From VGJJ01 sp964480705 (GTDB lineage Archaea > Iainarchaeota > Iainarchaeia > Iainarchaeales > VGJJ01): DNA of 56,312 nucleotides. The stretch is taken from positions 1-56,312 of the forward strand of contig CAYZPC010000007.1 in assembly GCA_964480705.1 (NCBI GenBank), read 5' to 3'. A program made the translations under genes and the position numbers. Shown in pieces: positions 33,417 through 40,789 of the stretch. The notes under the pieces are model-generated. The model saw nothing but the letters and a program-made list of their open reading frames with translations, was not told the origin of the DNA and searched no databases. How positions within the stretch are numbered: position 1 is the first letter of the stretch; each line of letters opens with the position of its first letter.

Positions 33417-33468
33417 TGCCGCCAATCGGCGGCAGCGATTTTGTTCGCCCTTTTCCTAAAAGGGCGGG
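33417..33468 (-). repeat. Two-hairpin dispersed repeat, copy 2
   Basis: Reverse-complement match to 19-70. Hairpins here: 8-bp perfect stem CTGCCGCC/GGCGGCAG at 33416-33435 with a 4-base loop, and 9-bp stem CGCCCTTTT/AAAAGGGCG at 33446-33466 with a 3-base loop. It sits between the stops of two convergent genes. Stems are conserved between copies while loop bases differ. Confidence 0.75.
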
Positions 33469-33480
33469 CGAATCGGCGGA

Positions 33481-33563
33481 CTACTTCGCGGGAGATAAAC
33501 CCCCGCAGTAGGCCTTCGTTCTTTTTATTTTTTAGAAAAAAAAAAAAAAAAAAAAAAAAAAAA
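33481..33563. terminator. Hairpin and long poly-A/T tract between convergent genes
   Basis: A hairpin (CTACT/AGTAG outer stem, GCGGG/CCCGC inner stem, 33481-33511) is followed on the plus strand by a T-rich stretch (33519-33533), a plausible terminator for the small membrane protein gene. A run of 28 A at 33536-33563 directly follows the methyltransferase stop on the minus strand, where it is a run of 28 T, the archaeal terminator signal, unusually long. Confidence 0.65.
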
Positions 33564-34664
33564 CTATTTTTTAACAAGCACAAATACGCGCTCATTGACT
33601 TTTCCCACGAAGCCCGAGTGGCGCTGATACGCATCAATGGTGCGCGCGACAATATTATCCTCGACTTCAAACCCTTGCTCGATGGCACGCTCCACCAGCA
33701 TCTCATCACTCTTAACGATCCGGTCGGGAAATGCTCCCCCCGCCACATTAATGACGGCTTTCCCTTCGTTTGTTAGCACGCGGTACATTTGCTTCAAACA
33801 CTTTTCCATGTCGTGCATGTACGCATCCACAATAGGCAAATCACTCTCGACTTCACGCTCTTTCACATCTTCCCCCACAAATGAACGCAATTGCGTTTTA
33901 GGCTCTTCAAAAAACAATGCCAATTCCAGCTTATACGCAGACGCATACTCAATTTTGTTCAAGTAAGGGGGAGAAGTGATGATAGAAGACACGGATTCGT
34001 TGGCAAAATGACGCAAAACACGGGCATCATCCTCAAAAATTTCAGGTTCGGGACCCTCGTTGAGAGACTTTTTCAAATCCTTCAACATGAAATCCATTTT
34101 TTGCAACCAAAACTTCTTGATGGGCTTATAGCCTTTATTATTCGAGCGACGCAGACTCGCGCCCATTCGTTCAACATTCGACGCGCGCAACGTGGAATCA
34201 ATTAATGCGAGCAAGGCAACATCATGCAAGGGAGATTTTTTCATTTCCTTTTCGACAAAATGTTTCATGAATAATAATTCACGAAACGTTTGGGCATTGA
34301 AACGCTTGGCCACCCAACTCTCCACGCGCCCCTCGCGCGGAAATTTGAATTCCATTTTTTTGATTTCAGAAAATTCTTTCTGCAACTCCTCTAACTCATA
34401 ATTTCGCGTTTTGGTTTGCGCCACGAAGCGTGCCAACGGGGAAACATCACACCCATATGCTTGAATGTTGTTTTCTTTGCATGTTAACAAAGTGGTTCCC
34501 ACACCGCAAAAAGGGTCGAGAATCGGCCCTTCCAAGCGATACGATTTCAACGCCCACTCCACAAACGCTTTGGAATACCCCTCACGATAGTAGAACCAGC
34601 GGTGAATGGGAATATTCTTGTTGGGGGAAAACGTCACCATCTCGGATAAGGAAAGTTGGCTCAT
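33564..34664 (-). CDS. DNA methyltransferase (amino-MTase, TSPPY type)
   Basis: 366 residues. SAM-binding motif I LDPFCGVGTTLL at about 49-60 and catalytic motif IV TSPPY at about 230-234, followed by further class I MTase strands. TSPPY is usual for N4-cytosine DNA methyltransferases, so a DNA target is likely. No restriction endonuclease gene lies beside it, so it is a solo methylase. Start ATG 34664; an AT-rich box (ttttaac, about 34687-34693) lies about 26 bases upstream, between it and tRNA-Val. Base specificity and target sequence are unknown. Confidence 0.85.
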   Translation of the reverse strand: MSQLSLSEMVTFSPNKNIPIHRWFYYREGYSKAFVEWALKSYRLEGPILDPFCGVGTTLLTCKENNIQAYGCDVSPLARFVAQTKTRNYELEELQKEFSEIKKMEFKFPREGRVESWVAKRFNAQTFRELLFMKHFVEKEMKKSPLHDVALLALIDSTLRASNVERMGASLRRSNNKGYKPIKKFWLQKMDFMLKDLKKSLNEGPEPEIFEDDARVLRHFANESVSSIITSPPYLNKIEYASAYKLELALFFEEPKTQLRSFVGEDVKEREVESDLPIVDAYMHDMEKCLKQMYRVLTNEGKAVINVAGGAFPDRIVKSDEMLVERAIEQGFEVEDNIVARTIDAYQRHSGFVGKVNERVFVLVKK

Positions 34665-34719
34665 ACCATGAACGTGAAAGGGGGGCTTTTAACCCTTATT
34701 AACGGCTTTTCTTACGGAA

Positions 34720-34791
34720 ATCCCCGTGGTCTAACGGCTAGGATAGCTCCTTTACATGGAGCGGGCGGCAGTTCGACTCTGCCCGGGGATA
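34720..34791 (+). tRNA. tRNA-Val (anticodon TAC)
   Basis: Acceptor ATCCCCG (34720-34726) pairs with CGGGGAT (34784-34790); discriminator A at 34791. Anticodon stem GCTCC/GGAGC with loop TTTACAT gives anticodon TAC. T arm GCAGTTCGACTCTGC. No encoded CCA. Confidence 0.95.
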
Positions 34792-34843
34792 TCTATTGGG
34801 AAAAAACCGGCGCACTAATAAATGCAAAACGCATGAGAGTGGC

Positions 34844-35695
34844 ATGGCAAACATCAACCGAATCGAAAAAACAAAATTTCTGGTATGGTTATTAGAAGGA
34901 ACGCGCCGCCGAAATGGATTACGCGACGTACGAACCATACACAATTTTACGCAACTCATCGATTTTCCAGCCACATTGGACGAAATAGCCACTGTTCGAA
35001 CTGCCCTTGAATCGGTTATTCGAAACCCGCTGAATGTAAATTTGCTGAGAACCAACTTTATCGCAGAAGAAGAAATATTTTCAAAATCAGCCGAGAGAAT
35101 TCGAAATAACAAACCATTAAACAAATTGAAAGGAACTCACTTTGAAAGAGCGCTGGCCGCATTACAACATGCAAAAATGGAGAGAACACCCACCCAACAA
35201 CCCAGATCAGATTTGGCAGAACAAATCGTGCGCGTCATTGAAGGAAGAGAAACAAATGACAACAAAGTGAAAGCAATGGCAGTCATGCTTAGAAGTCTAT
35301 TTGAAAACGGAAAACCTCGAAACAAAAAAGAAGAAGCAATCCAACGAACAATCAAGGATGAAGGACTTGAATGGGCAGTTGGAAATTATTTAGAAACAAG
35401 AACAAAACAAGGAATGGAATCGCGCAGAGGATTTGCTGAACGAGTAAGCGCACGAGAACGAAAACTAAACGAAGTCATCCGAGAAAATGAACGCCAAAAA
35501 CACATTGTACACACCAGAGTAGAACGATCAAACCCAAACTATTTTGATGAAACAAATCCATTGAAGCAAGAAGAACGCGAACGTGCACGGAAAAAAAGAT
35601 TAGGCGGAGGAGGAAAAGGACCCTCGCATGGAAATCGACAGCACCGCATGACACCCGCCATGGGAATGAGACGACCATATGGCCGAAGACGCTGA
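34844..35695 (+). CDS. Hypothetical highly charged protein
   Basis: 283 residues, mostly alpha-helical, very rich in Arg, Lys, Glu and Asn. The C-terminal 60 residues are strongly basic with a Gly-rich stretch (RLGGGGKG) and RPYGRRR at the end, suggesting nucleic-acid binding. ATG 34844 is favoured over 34796 because a TATA-like box (actaataaa, about 34814-34822) lies about 26 bases upstream. The next gene starts 17 bases before this stop codon. No family recognised. Confidence 0.65.
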   Translation: MANINRIEKTKFLVWLLEGTRRRNGLRDVRTIHNFTQLIDFPATLDEIATVRTALESVIRNPLNVNLLRTNFIAEEEIFSKSAERIRNNKPLNKLKGTHFERALAALQHAKMERTPTQQPRSDLAEQIVRVIEGRETNDNKVKAMAVMLRSLFENGKPRNKKEEAIQRTIKDEGLEWAVGNYLETRTKQGMESRRGFAERVSARERKLNEVIRENERQKHIVHTRVERSNPNYFDETNPLKQEERERARKKRLGGGGKGPSHGNRQHRMTPAMGMRRPYGRRR

Positions 35696-35894
35696 AACAA
35701 GTGCTCCACCCGAGAAAAAGAAAACAGTAACCATCGAAGTACTCATGGAAGGACCCAATGGAGAACTCTATTTTCAAGCCATTGAAGCCGACCCGGAACA
35801 CTTGGAAGAACTCATTGCGGCGACGAAAAACAGCATGATTAAACGCAATTTAGAGAAGCAATTGGATAAAATGAAGAAAGAAACGCAGGCATAG
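35679..35894 (+). CDS. Small acidic hypothetical protein
   Basis: 71 residues. A Lys/Glu/Ala-rich start, then a beta strand pair (TVTIEVLMEGPNGELYFQAI split as TIEVLMEG and LYFQAIEA) and a C-terminal charged helix. It overlaps the preceding gene by 17 bases in another frame, so co-translation is likely. No family recognised. Confidence 0.65.
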   Translation: MAEDAETSAPPEKKKTVTIEVLMEGPNGELYFQAIEADPEHLEELIAATKNSMIKRNLEKQLDKMKKETQA

Positions 35895-35982
35895 GACAGC
35901 CATTAAAAACCATCCACAGGGAAAATGAATACGATTAGGGGAAATTTGGCGATTTTTGATCAAACTTTTTCCTAAAAAAATT

Positions 35983-36054
35983 GCGAGAGTAGTCTAGTGG
36001 TTAGGATGGAACCTTGCCAAGGTTTCGACCCGGGTTCAAATCCCGGCTCTCGCA
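35983..36054 (+). tRNA. tRNA-Gly (anticodon GCC)
   Basis: Acceptor GCGAGAG (35983-35989) pairs with CTCTCGC (36047-36053); discriminator A at 36054. Anticodon loop TTGCCAA gives GCC. T arm CCGGGTTCAAATCCCGG. No encoded CCA. Confidence 0.95.
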
Positions 36055-36149
36055 TGCCATTTTCAGCGGGCTGCGAAAAACAGTTATCGCAGGCAATAAT
36101 CCTAATTCTTTTCAATCAAACATTTATAGACGATAATCCAACAGTTGCT

Positions 36150-36764
36150 ATGCAACGACTCCGCAGCAAACCCTTTCCAACCCATCCCAAAAAAATTTGG
36201 CGAAGACTCCAGGTTGAAGGAAAAAAACACGAACCAGTTGGAAGAAAACCAACCGCAACAACGGAATCCATCATGCGGAATGGACTGCGGTTTGTACGAA
36301 CATTTTCTCCGAAAAGCATTGCAGAAGGAAAATTCACCATTCAACTACTACCAGCCACCCACGAATCACCCATAGGAGCAGGAGTGTATTCTGCAAACGG
36401 AACATTACTCGGAAGCGCCAAAATTGGATTTTTGTCCAAAATTCTCGTGATAGAATTTATCAAAGGAAATGCACACCCGCGTGAAAGCGGACAATTCACC
36501 CACACACTTGGAAAACCATGGCCATATGTTCTTATTCGAACACTCGAAGAGCATGCGCGCCGACAGGGATACGAATACGTCTATTTTAGAAGACCTGAAA
36601 CAACAGAAGCGTATCAAAATCCTATCACCGGATTTGACGAATCGGCCAAACATGAAGCAAAAATGAGAGAAACACAAAATGAAATGAACCGATTTTGGGG
36701 AATTAATGCCAGCCGATTAAAGTACAAAAAAATAAGCCCTGAATTCAAAGCCAAAAAACTCTAA
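36150..36764 (+). CDS. Hypothetical protein
   Basis: 204 residues. The first 45 are basic and Pro-rich; the rest alternates strands and helices. A GWPYVLIRTLEEHA-like helix (PWPYVLIRTLEEHARRQGY at about 123-141) followed by a strand and a PETTEAY segment vaguely recalls the acetyl-CoA-binding half of GNAT acetyltransferases, but key motifs are not clear. ATG 36150 has a TATA box (catttatag, 36121-36129) about 25 bases upstream; the longer frame would run into tRNA-Gly. Its stop codon abuts the stop of tdk with no spacer. Confidence 0.65.
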   Translation: MQRLRSKPFPTHPKKIWRRLQVEGKKHEPVGRKPTATTESIMRNGLRFVRTFSPKSIAEGKFTIQLLPATHESPIGAGVYSANGTLLGSAKIGFLSKILVIEFIKGNAHPRESGQFTHTLGKPWPYVLIRTLEEHARRQGYEYVYFRRPETTEAYQNPITGFDESAKHEAKMRETQNEMNRFWGINASRLKYKKISPEFKAKKL

Positions 36765-37421
36765 TTATTCCAATTTCTTCTGCACAACCTGCTGAATCTC
36801 ATTGAAAACAATAGAAGGAGCGTTGGGGACCTCATGATGTTGCAAGCAGCGGCACTGGTACCCTTCCTTTTCATCTCCGACTAAAATAATAGGCGAATGA
36901 TAATCGGCGGGAACACCATTCACTAAACGCTGCGTGCGCGACGCGGGGGCCCTGCAACTAGGATAGTCGCAAATTCCATTCAACTTATGCACTTCATCCG
37001 CAAGTGAAAGCAAGATGGGCATGCTCCCAAAGGGTTCGCCGCGAAAATCAGTGTCCAATCCTGCGACGACCACATTCTTGTTTTGCTTCAACAATTCCAA
37101 CACAACCGGAACAATTTTGCTGCCAAAAAAATGAATCTCATCAATCGCAACAAGAGAGGTGTCATTCTCAACATATGAAAAAATTTCCTCGGGAATGTGT
37201 TCGTTCACAAAAATACACTCATGCGAAAGAGAACCAAAGCGCGAACGCATCACCAAATCGCGCGTGTCTAACTTTGGTTTGAAAACGAGAAACTTTTCGC
37301 CCTTCATGTACTTCAATTTCTCGACGCGATGCAATAACGCGAGACTCTTTCCACTTTTCATGGGGCCGGAAAAAATTTCCAGTACGCCGGGCTTGACAAA
37401 CGGATGATAAGGAGCGGGCAT
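36765..37421 (-). CDS. tdk: Thymidine kinase (type II)
   Basis: 218 residues. P-loop FSGPMKSGKS at about 15-24, Walker-B-like VAIDEIHFF at about 97-105, the lasso region with CDYPSC, the VGDEKEGYQCRC zinc motif near the C-terminus. It phosphorylates thymidine in the salvage pathway for dTTP. ATG 37421 is chosen because an AT-rich box (gtatttaac, about 37442-37450) lies about 25 bases upstream; the longer frame would run through it toward tRNA-Gly. Confidence 0.93.
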   Translation of the reverse strand: MPAPYHPFVKPGVLEIFSGPMKSGKSLALLHRVEKLKYMKGEKFLVFKPKLDTRDLVMRSRFGSLSHECIFVNEHIPEEIFSYVENDTSLVAIDEIHFFGSKIVPVVLELLKQNKNVVVAGLDTDFRGEPFGSMPILLSLADEVHKLNGICDYPSCRAPASRTQRLVNGVPADYHSPIILVGDEKEGYQCRCLQHHEVPNAPSIVFNEIQQVVQKKLE

Positions 37422-37504
37422 GAAAAGGAATACGACTTTGAGTGTATTTAACGCCACGCGTGAAAGGCGAATTAAAAACCTACGGGAGAGAGAGTCACTA
37501 AGCG

Positions 37505-37575
37505 GCAGCGCTAGTCTAGTGGTATGATAGAACCTTCCCAAGGTTCTGGTCCGGGTTCGATTCCCGGTCGCTGCA
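37505..37575 (+). tRNA. tRNA-Gly (anticodon CCC)
   Basis: Acceptor GCAGCGC (37505-37511) pairs with TCGCTGC (37568-37574) except for a C-T mismatch at the innermost pair (7:66); discriminator A at 37575. Anticodon stem GAACC/GGTTC with loop TTCCCAA gives CCC. T arm CCGGGTTCGATTCCCGG. No encoded CCA. Confidence 0.93.
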
Positions 37576-37672
37576 TTGTGCTATAATCCATTGGCGAATT
37601 AGCGTCATGTTGCCGATGAATGGAATAACTCTTTTTGCGCATGATTAAATCCTCGAAGATTACTCTAGGAGC

Positions 37673-38062
37673 ATGGTTCCACCCAAAATACGAGAAAAAC
37701 GAGTGACGCCATTGCAGCGCATCGCAGTAGAACGAATGTGGCGATTGTTTGAGCTCGCGAAAGAAGAGTGGAAAAAAGATTTTGAAGGAACAAACGAATA
37801 CAGCGAATATGCAAAATTAAAAAAGAATAAAACGGAATGGAAACCCATTGGAGTGCGGCGCAGCCGGAGATACATTGAACTCATTCGCGGTTTTTCCACC
37901 CGCTTCAGGATAGCCATTCCTCGCGAAATCAAAAACTCGTTCTGCAAAACATGCGGAAATTTATGGGAGGAAGGCGTAAATGTTAAACGGAGAGTAAAAG
38001 GAAACACACTCAACTCAAATTGCTTAATTTGCAACACCCTCACACGGAGAAAACTATCATGA
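37673..38062 (+). CDS. rnp4: RNase P protein component 4 (Rpp21/Rpr2)
   Basis: 129 residues. Two Cys pairs, CKTC and CLIC, form the zinc ribbon. The preceding RYIELIRGFSTRFRIAIP and PREIKNSFC stretches match archaeal Rnp4, a protein subunit of the RNase P ribozyme that matures tRNA 5' ends. A TATA-like box (gattaaat, about 37643-37650) lies about 26 bases before the ATG. The stop overlaps the start of the next gene (ATGA). Confidence 0.88.
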   Translation: MVPPKIREKRVTPLQRIAVERMWRLFELAKEEWKKDFEGTNEYSEYAKLKKNKTEWKPIGVRRSRRYIELIRGFSTRFRIAIPREIKNSFCKTCGNLWEEGVNVKRRVKGNTLNSNCLICNTLTRRKLS

Positions 38063-38337
38063 GCGAAAAAACATCCAAACAACTATGGTTCAAAGCCAAA
38101 AACTATGGATGGGGATGGTATCCATCCACGTGGGAAGGGTGGGTGCTCACGCTCGGGTACATTGTGATTGCTATTTCGGGAGCAACATTCGCTGAATCTA
38201 GACCTGACTCTGCATTCACGTACATCTTCTTCCCATTTTTACTGCTCTTAACAGTCGTGCTCATCTTCATCTGCTATTCGCGCGGAGAAAAACCCGAGTG
38301 GAGATGGAATGGAAAACCCATTTTCAAAAAGAAATAA
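38059..38337 (+). CDS. Small two-span membrane protein coupled to rnp4
   Basis: 92 residues. It begins with FKAKNYGWGWYPSTWEGW at about 10-27, a pattern seen in a widespread uncharacterised family of small membrane proteins in bacteria and archaea, then two hydrophobic helices (about 28-46 and 52-76) and a basic C-terminus (WRWNGKPIFKKK). Its ATG overlaps the rnp4 stop codon (ATGA), so translation is coupled. Function unknown. Confidence 0.75.
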   Translation: MSEKTSKQLWFKAKNYGWGWYPSTWEGWVLTLGYIVIAISGATFAESRPDSAFTYIFFPFLLLLTVVLIFICYSRGEKPEWRWNGKPIFKKK

Positions 38338-38341
38338 TACC

Positions 38342-38998
38342 TCACGCAGCAAACCAGCGCGCAAAAAAAGATTCATCTAATTCAGCGTAGGAAGAAATAA
38401 TCACGTCCGCATCGCACACTGACGCACGGTCTTTTTCCTGCGGAGCAAAACCAATCACTTTCATTCCAGCAGCTTTAGCCGCTTGCACGCCTTCAACTGA
38501 ATCCTCAATCACCACGCAACGTGCGGGAGAAATTTTCATGCGTTTTGCTGCTTCTAAAAAAATATGTGGAGCGGGTTTGGGGGCGTGAACATCATCTACT
38601 GTCACAACTACTTCGAAAAAAGACGCGAGGCCGGATTTTTCTAACTTTGAAAGGGCGCGCACGCGCGTGGAGGAAGTTCCAATCGAAAAAGGAATATTTT
38701 TTCCGCGCAACAAATGAATAAAACGCTCCACGCCGGGCATGACATAGCTCCCCTGCGAAAGCTTCACATTTTCGAGTTGAATAATCGTGTCCAAAAAATG
38801 CTCACCGGTAAGAGTAACATTGTACAACTTCTTCCAGCGTTCCAAAATATGCACCCAGGAAAGGCCACGGTAGAGAGGCAGTTCTTCTTCCGGCAAGGTT
38901 ACGCCATGCTGTGCGAGGACGCGGCGGTAGGACTCCCATAACACGGGAATGGAATCAATGAGAGTCCCATCCATATCAAAAATAACCCCAAATTTCAT
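38342..38998 (-). CDS. HAD-superfamily hydrolase (beta-phosphoglucomutase/phosphatase-like)
   Basis: 218 residues. HAD motif I FDMDGTLIDS at about 6-15, motif II with GTSST at about 106-110, motif III Lys in PKPAP and motif IV VIEDSVEGVQAA at about 163-174. A helical cap between motifs I and II marks the subfamily of beta-phosphoglucomutases, phosphoglycolate phosphatases and similar enzymes. The substrate cannot be told. ATG 38998 begins MKFGVIF; the upstream in-frame start at 39016 adds six residues and is less likely. Confidence 0.88.
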   Translation of the reverse strand: MKFGVIFDMDGTLIDSIPVLWESYRRVLAQHGVTLPEEELPLYRGLSWVHILERWKKLYNVTLTGEHFLDTIIQLENVKLSQGSYVMPGVERFIHLLRGKNIPFSIGTSSTRVRALSKLEKSGLASFFEVVVTVDDVHAPKPAPHIFLEAAKRMKISPARCVVIEDSVEGVQAAKAAGMKVIGFAPQEKDRASVCDADVIISSYAELDESFFARWFAA

Positions 38999-39097
38999 CT
39001 TTTCAGCTCGATTCAAAGTGACTGGTTCCCCGTTCGTTTATAAACCCTTTCCAAGGGTTTTCACGTATAACGGCTCTTTTTGAGCTGGTTAACGAAA

Positions 39098-39113
39098 TGC
39101 ACCGAAAGGTGCA
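39098..39113 (+). promoter_or_regulatory. GAAA-tetraloop hairpin in the eS19 operon leader
   Basis: A perfect 6-bp stem TGCACC/GGTGCA closes a GAAA tetraloop. It lies 25 bases before the eS19 ATG and downstream of a TATA-like box (cgtataacg, about 39064-39072), so it should be in the 5' leader. It could be an autoregulatory site for a ribosomal protein or an mRNA stabiliser; this is inference. Confidence 0.5.
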
Positions 39114-39127
39114 CTCCAAAAAAAAAC

Positions 39128-39135
39128 AAGGTGAT
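39128..39135 (+). promoter_or_regulatory. Shine-Dalgarno site of rps19e
   Basis: AAGGTGAT, complementary to the usual 3' end of archaeal 16S rRNA, lies 3 bases before the ATG at 39139 (the GGTG core ends 5 bases before it). It decides this start over the in-frame codon at 39097. Confidence 0.75.
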
Positions 39136-39138
39136 AAA

Positions 39139-39699
39139 ATGGGAGTTTTTGACGTTCCGGCACGTTTCCTCATGGAAGCGGTATCCAAAGATTTGAAAGA
39201 AAAGAAAACAGTCACACAGCCTGACTTTGCACCCTTTGTGAAAACAGGTGCCCAAGCTGATCGTGCCCCGCACGATCCAGACTGGTACTATACTCGCTGC
39301 GCATCCATCTTGTACCGCGTTTTGAAAGACGGTCCCGTGGGAACCGAAAGTTTACGCACCCACTACGGTGGACGAAAAAACCGCGGAGCCAAGCCCCATA
39401 AACACTACAAGGCCGGCGGAAAAATTATTCGCTTAGCATTACAACAATTAGAAAAAGCTGCCCTGCTCAAGAAAGCAGAGAAAGGCGGACGAACGATTAC
39501 TCCGAAAGGACAAAAATATTTGAATGACATGTCGCGCATCGCCATGGAAGCAGCAAATGCTTACGTGAAGAAGCCTCGCGTCTACAAGAAGACCAGCAAA
39601 GCCGACTCAGACATTCGAGACGCGCTGCGCCGAGGAAAGAAAGACAGCGACGAGCAACCCCGCACGGACGGAAAGAAGAAAAAGGAGGGGAAAGAGTAG
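39139..39699 (+). CDS. rps19e: Ribosomal protein eS19
   Basis: 186 residues. eS19 marks: GVFDVPARFLMEAVSKDLK start, DPDWYYTRCASILYRV, RTHYGGRKNRG and the winged-helix IIRLALQQLEKAALL. Archaeal eS19 is about 150 residues, so a Lys/Asp/Glu-rich tail of about 35-40 residues is extra. First gene of a long cluster that runs to FtsY. The order eS19-PDCD5-eL39-eL31-aIF6-PfdA-FtsY is well conserved among euryarchaea and relatives. Confidence 0.95.
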   Translation: MGVFDVPARFLMEAVSKDLKEKKTVTQPDFAPFVKTGAQADRAPHDPDWYYTRCASILYRVLKDGPVGTESLRTHYGGRKNRGAKPHKHYKAGGKIIRLALQQLEKAALLKKAEKGGRTITPKGQKYLNDMSRIAMEAANAYVKKPRVYKKTSKADSDIRDALRRGKKDSDEQPRTDGKKKKEGKE

Positions 39700-39701
39700 G
39701 G

Positions 39702-40022
39702 ATGAATGAAGAGGAATGGCGTGCCCAGAGAGCCGAAGAATTAAAGGCGAAGACGGAAAACTCCAAAACACCGGAGGAAAACCGTCAAGCTGCTGAACGG
39801 CAATTGGACATGCTCCTCACCAAAGTATTATCCCCGGAAGCCAAAACGAGAATTACCAATGTGCGACTGGTGAATACTGAAAAGTATTTGCAAGCCGCCC
39901 AAGCAATCCTCCAAATGGCGCGAACGGGACGAATACACGGGAAAATTTCCGACGAGGAATTGAAACACATCCTGACGCAACTCACTCCACCCAAAAAGGA
40001 CATCACGATAACACGCAAATAG
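39702..40022 (+). CDS. DNA-binding protein of the PDCD5 family
   Basis: 106 residues, usual length. The triple-helix bundle pattern, with RQAAERQLDMLLTKVLSPEA and RITNVRLVNTEKYLQAAQAI stretches split here, matches archaeal PDCD5 (TFAR19) proteins, which bind DNA or chaperonin in vitro; the exact role is not settled. Two bases after eS19 and 12 before eL39, within the ribosomal operon. Confidence 0.92.
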   Translation: MNEEEWRAQRAEELKAKTENSKTPEENRQAAERQLDMLLTKVLSPEAKTRITNVRLVNTEKYLQAAQAILQMARTGRIHGKISDEELKHILTQLTPPKKDITITRK

Positions 40023-40034
40023 AGGGAAAAAAAC

Positions 40035-40319
40035 ATGACCAGCCACAAAGACCGAGCAATGAAAAAGTTCATTATTTCCACGCGAAAAAAGATTACCGCA
40101 GGCTTGACTAACGCCCCTGTTTTCGCCATGCAGAAGAAACGCAAGCGAATTTACAATCAAAAAGGAAAGAGACACTGGAGAAGCATCGACTTAGGAAAGA
40201 TGTTCACCAAACAAACAACAAAACAAACACGCGGAAAAGGGTTCAAGGGAACTAAACGAAATAACGGAAAAGGAAACCGAAACCAGCACCGCATGCATAA
40301 GAAAATGAACAAGGACTAA
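40035..40319 (+). CDS. rpl39e: Ribosomal protein eL39 with long C-terminal extension
   Basis: 94 residues. The region about 14-55 matches eL39: RKKITAGLTNAPVFAMQKK, then GKRHWRSIDLG as the diagnostic R-R-H-W-R motif. Usual eL39 is about 51 residues; here about 40 extra, very basic residues (Lys, Arg, Asn, Gly, Gln, His) follow. An internal ATG at 40059 would give a start closer to the family's. eL39 lines the peptide exit tunnel. Position between PDCD5 and eL31 is the expected one. Confidence 0.85.
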   Translation: MTSHKDRAMKKFIISTRKKITAGLTNAPVFAMQKKRKRIYNQKGKRHWRSIDLGKMFTKQTTKQTRGKGFKGTKRNNGKGNRNQHRMHKKMNKD

Positions 40320-40336
40320 CGATGGGTGAATGAAAC

Positions 40337-40774
40337 ATGGCACACGAACACATTATCCATTTGAACAACGTGGTACGAATCCCCAACACGCGCAAAGCGA
40401 ACCGCGCGATTTTTGCGATTAAGCAATATACTAACAAGCACACGCACGCAGGAATGAAGAACATTCACATTTCGAATGATGTAAACGAGTTAGTGTGGGC
40501 ACGCGGAAAAAACCACAAAATCAACAAGTTGAAAGTCGTGTTCCGAAAGAAAGATGACCAAACGTATGTGTTTACACCTGAAGGAAAAGACTTGAAAGCA
40601 TTTGAAAAACCGGCCAAAGAAGCCGCAGCCAAAAAGGCGCCTGCAAAGGAAGCTAAACCCACAACTCCCGCTGATTCGGAGAAAACCGAAAAGGCAGTGG
40701 AAAAAGCCGTGAGCAAGGCTCCCGCAAAGAAAGCAGAAAAAGCGCCTGTTGAAAAGAAAGATAAGGTGCAGTAA
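40337..40774 (+). CDS. rpl31e: Ribosomal protein eL31 with Lys/Ala-rich tail
   Basis: 145 residues. The first about 85 are a normal eL31 (IHLNNVVRIPNTRKANRAIFAI, HISNDVNELVWARG, RFRKKDD-like). The last 60 are a low-complexity Lys/Ala/Pro/Glu tail built of AKKAPAKEAKP-like units, resembling histone H1-type tails, and likely disordered. eL31 lies near the exit tunnel. Neighbour aIF6 starts 15 bases later. Confidence 0.93.
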   Translation: MAHEHIIHLNNVVRIPNTRKANRAIFAIKQYTNKHTHAGMKNIHISNDVNELVWARGKNHKINKLKVVFRKKDDQTYVFTPEGKDLKAFEKPAKEAAAKKAPAKEAKPTTPADSEKTEKAVEKAVSKAPAKKAEKAPVEKKDKVQ

Positions 40775-40789
40775 ACTAGTTGAACGTGT

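Noticed and set aside
34844..35894. Frameshift joining the 283- and 71-residue proteins
   Set aside because: The overlap is only 17 bases, the second has its own ATG, and the two differ strongly in charge and composition.
35997..36149. N-terminal extension of the gene at 36150 through tRNA-Gly
   Set aside because: It would translate the tRNA; a TATA box about 25 bases before ATG 36150 supports the shorter gene.
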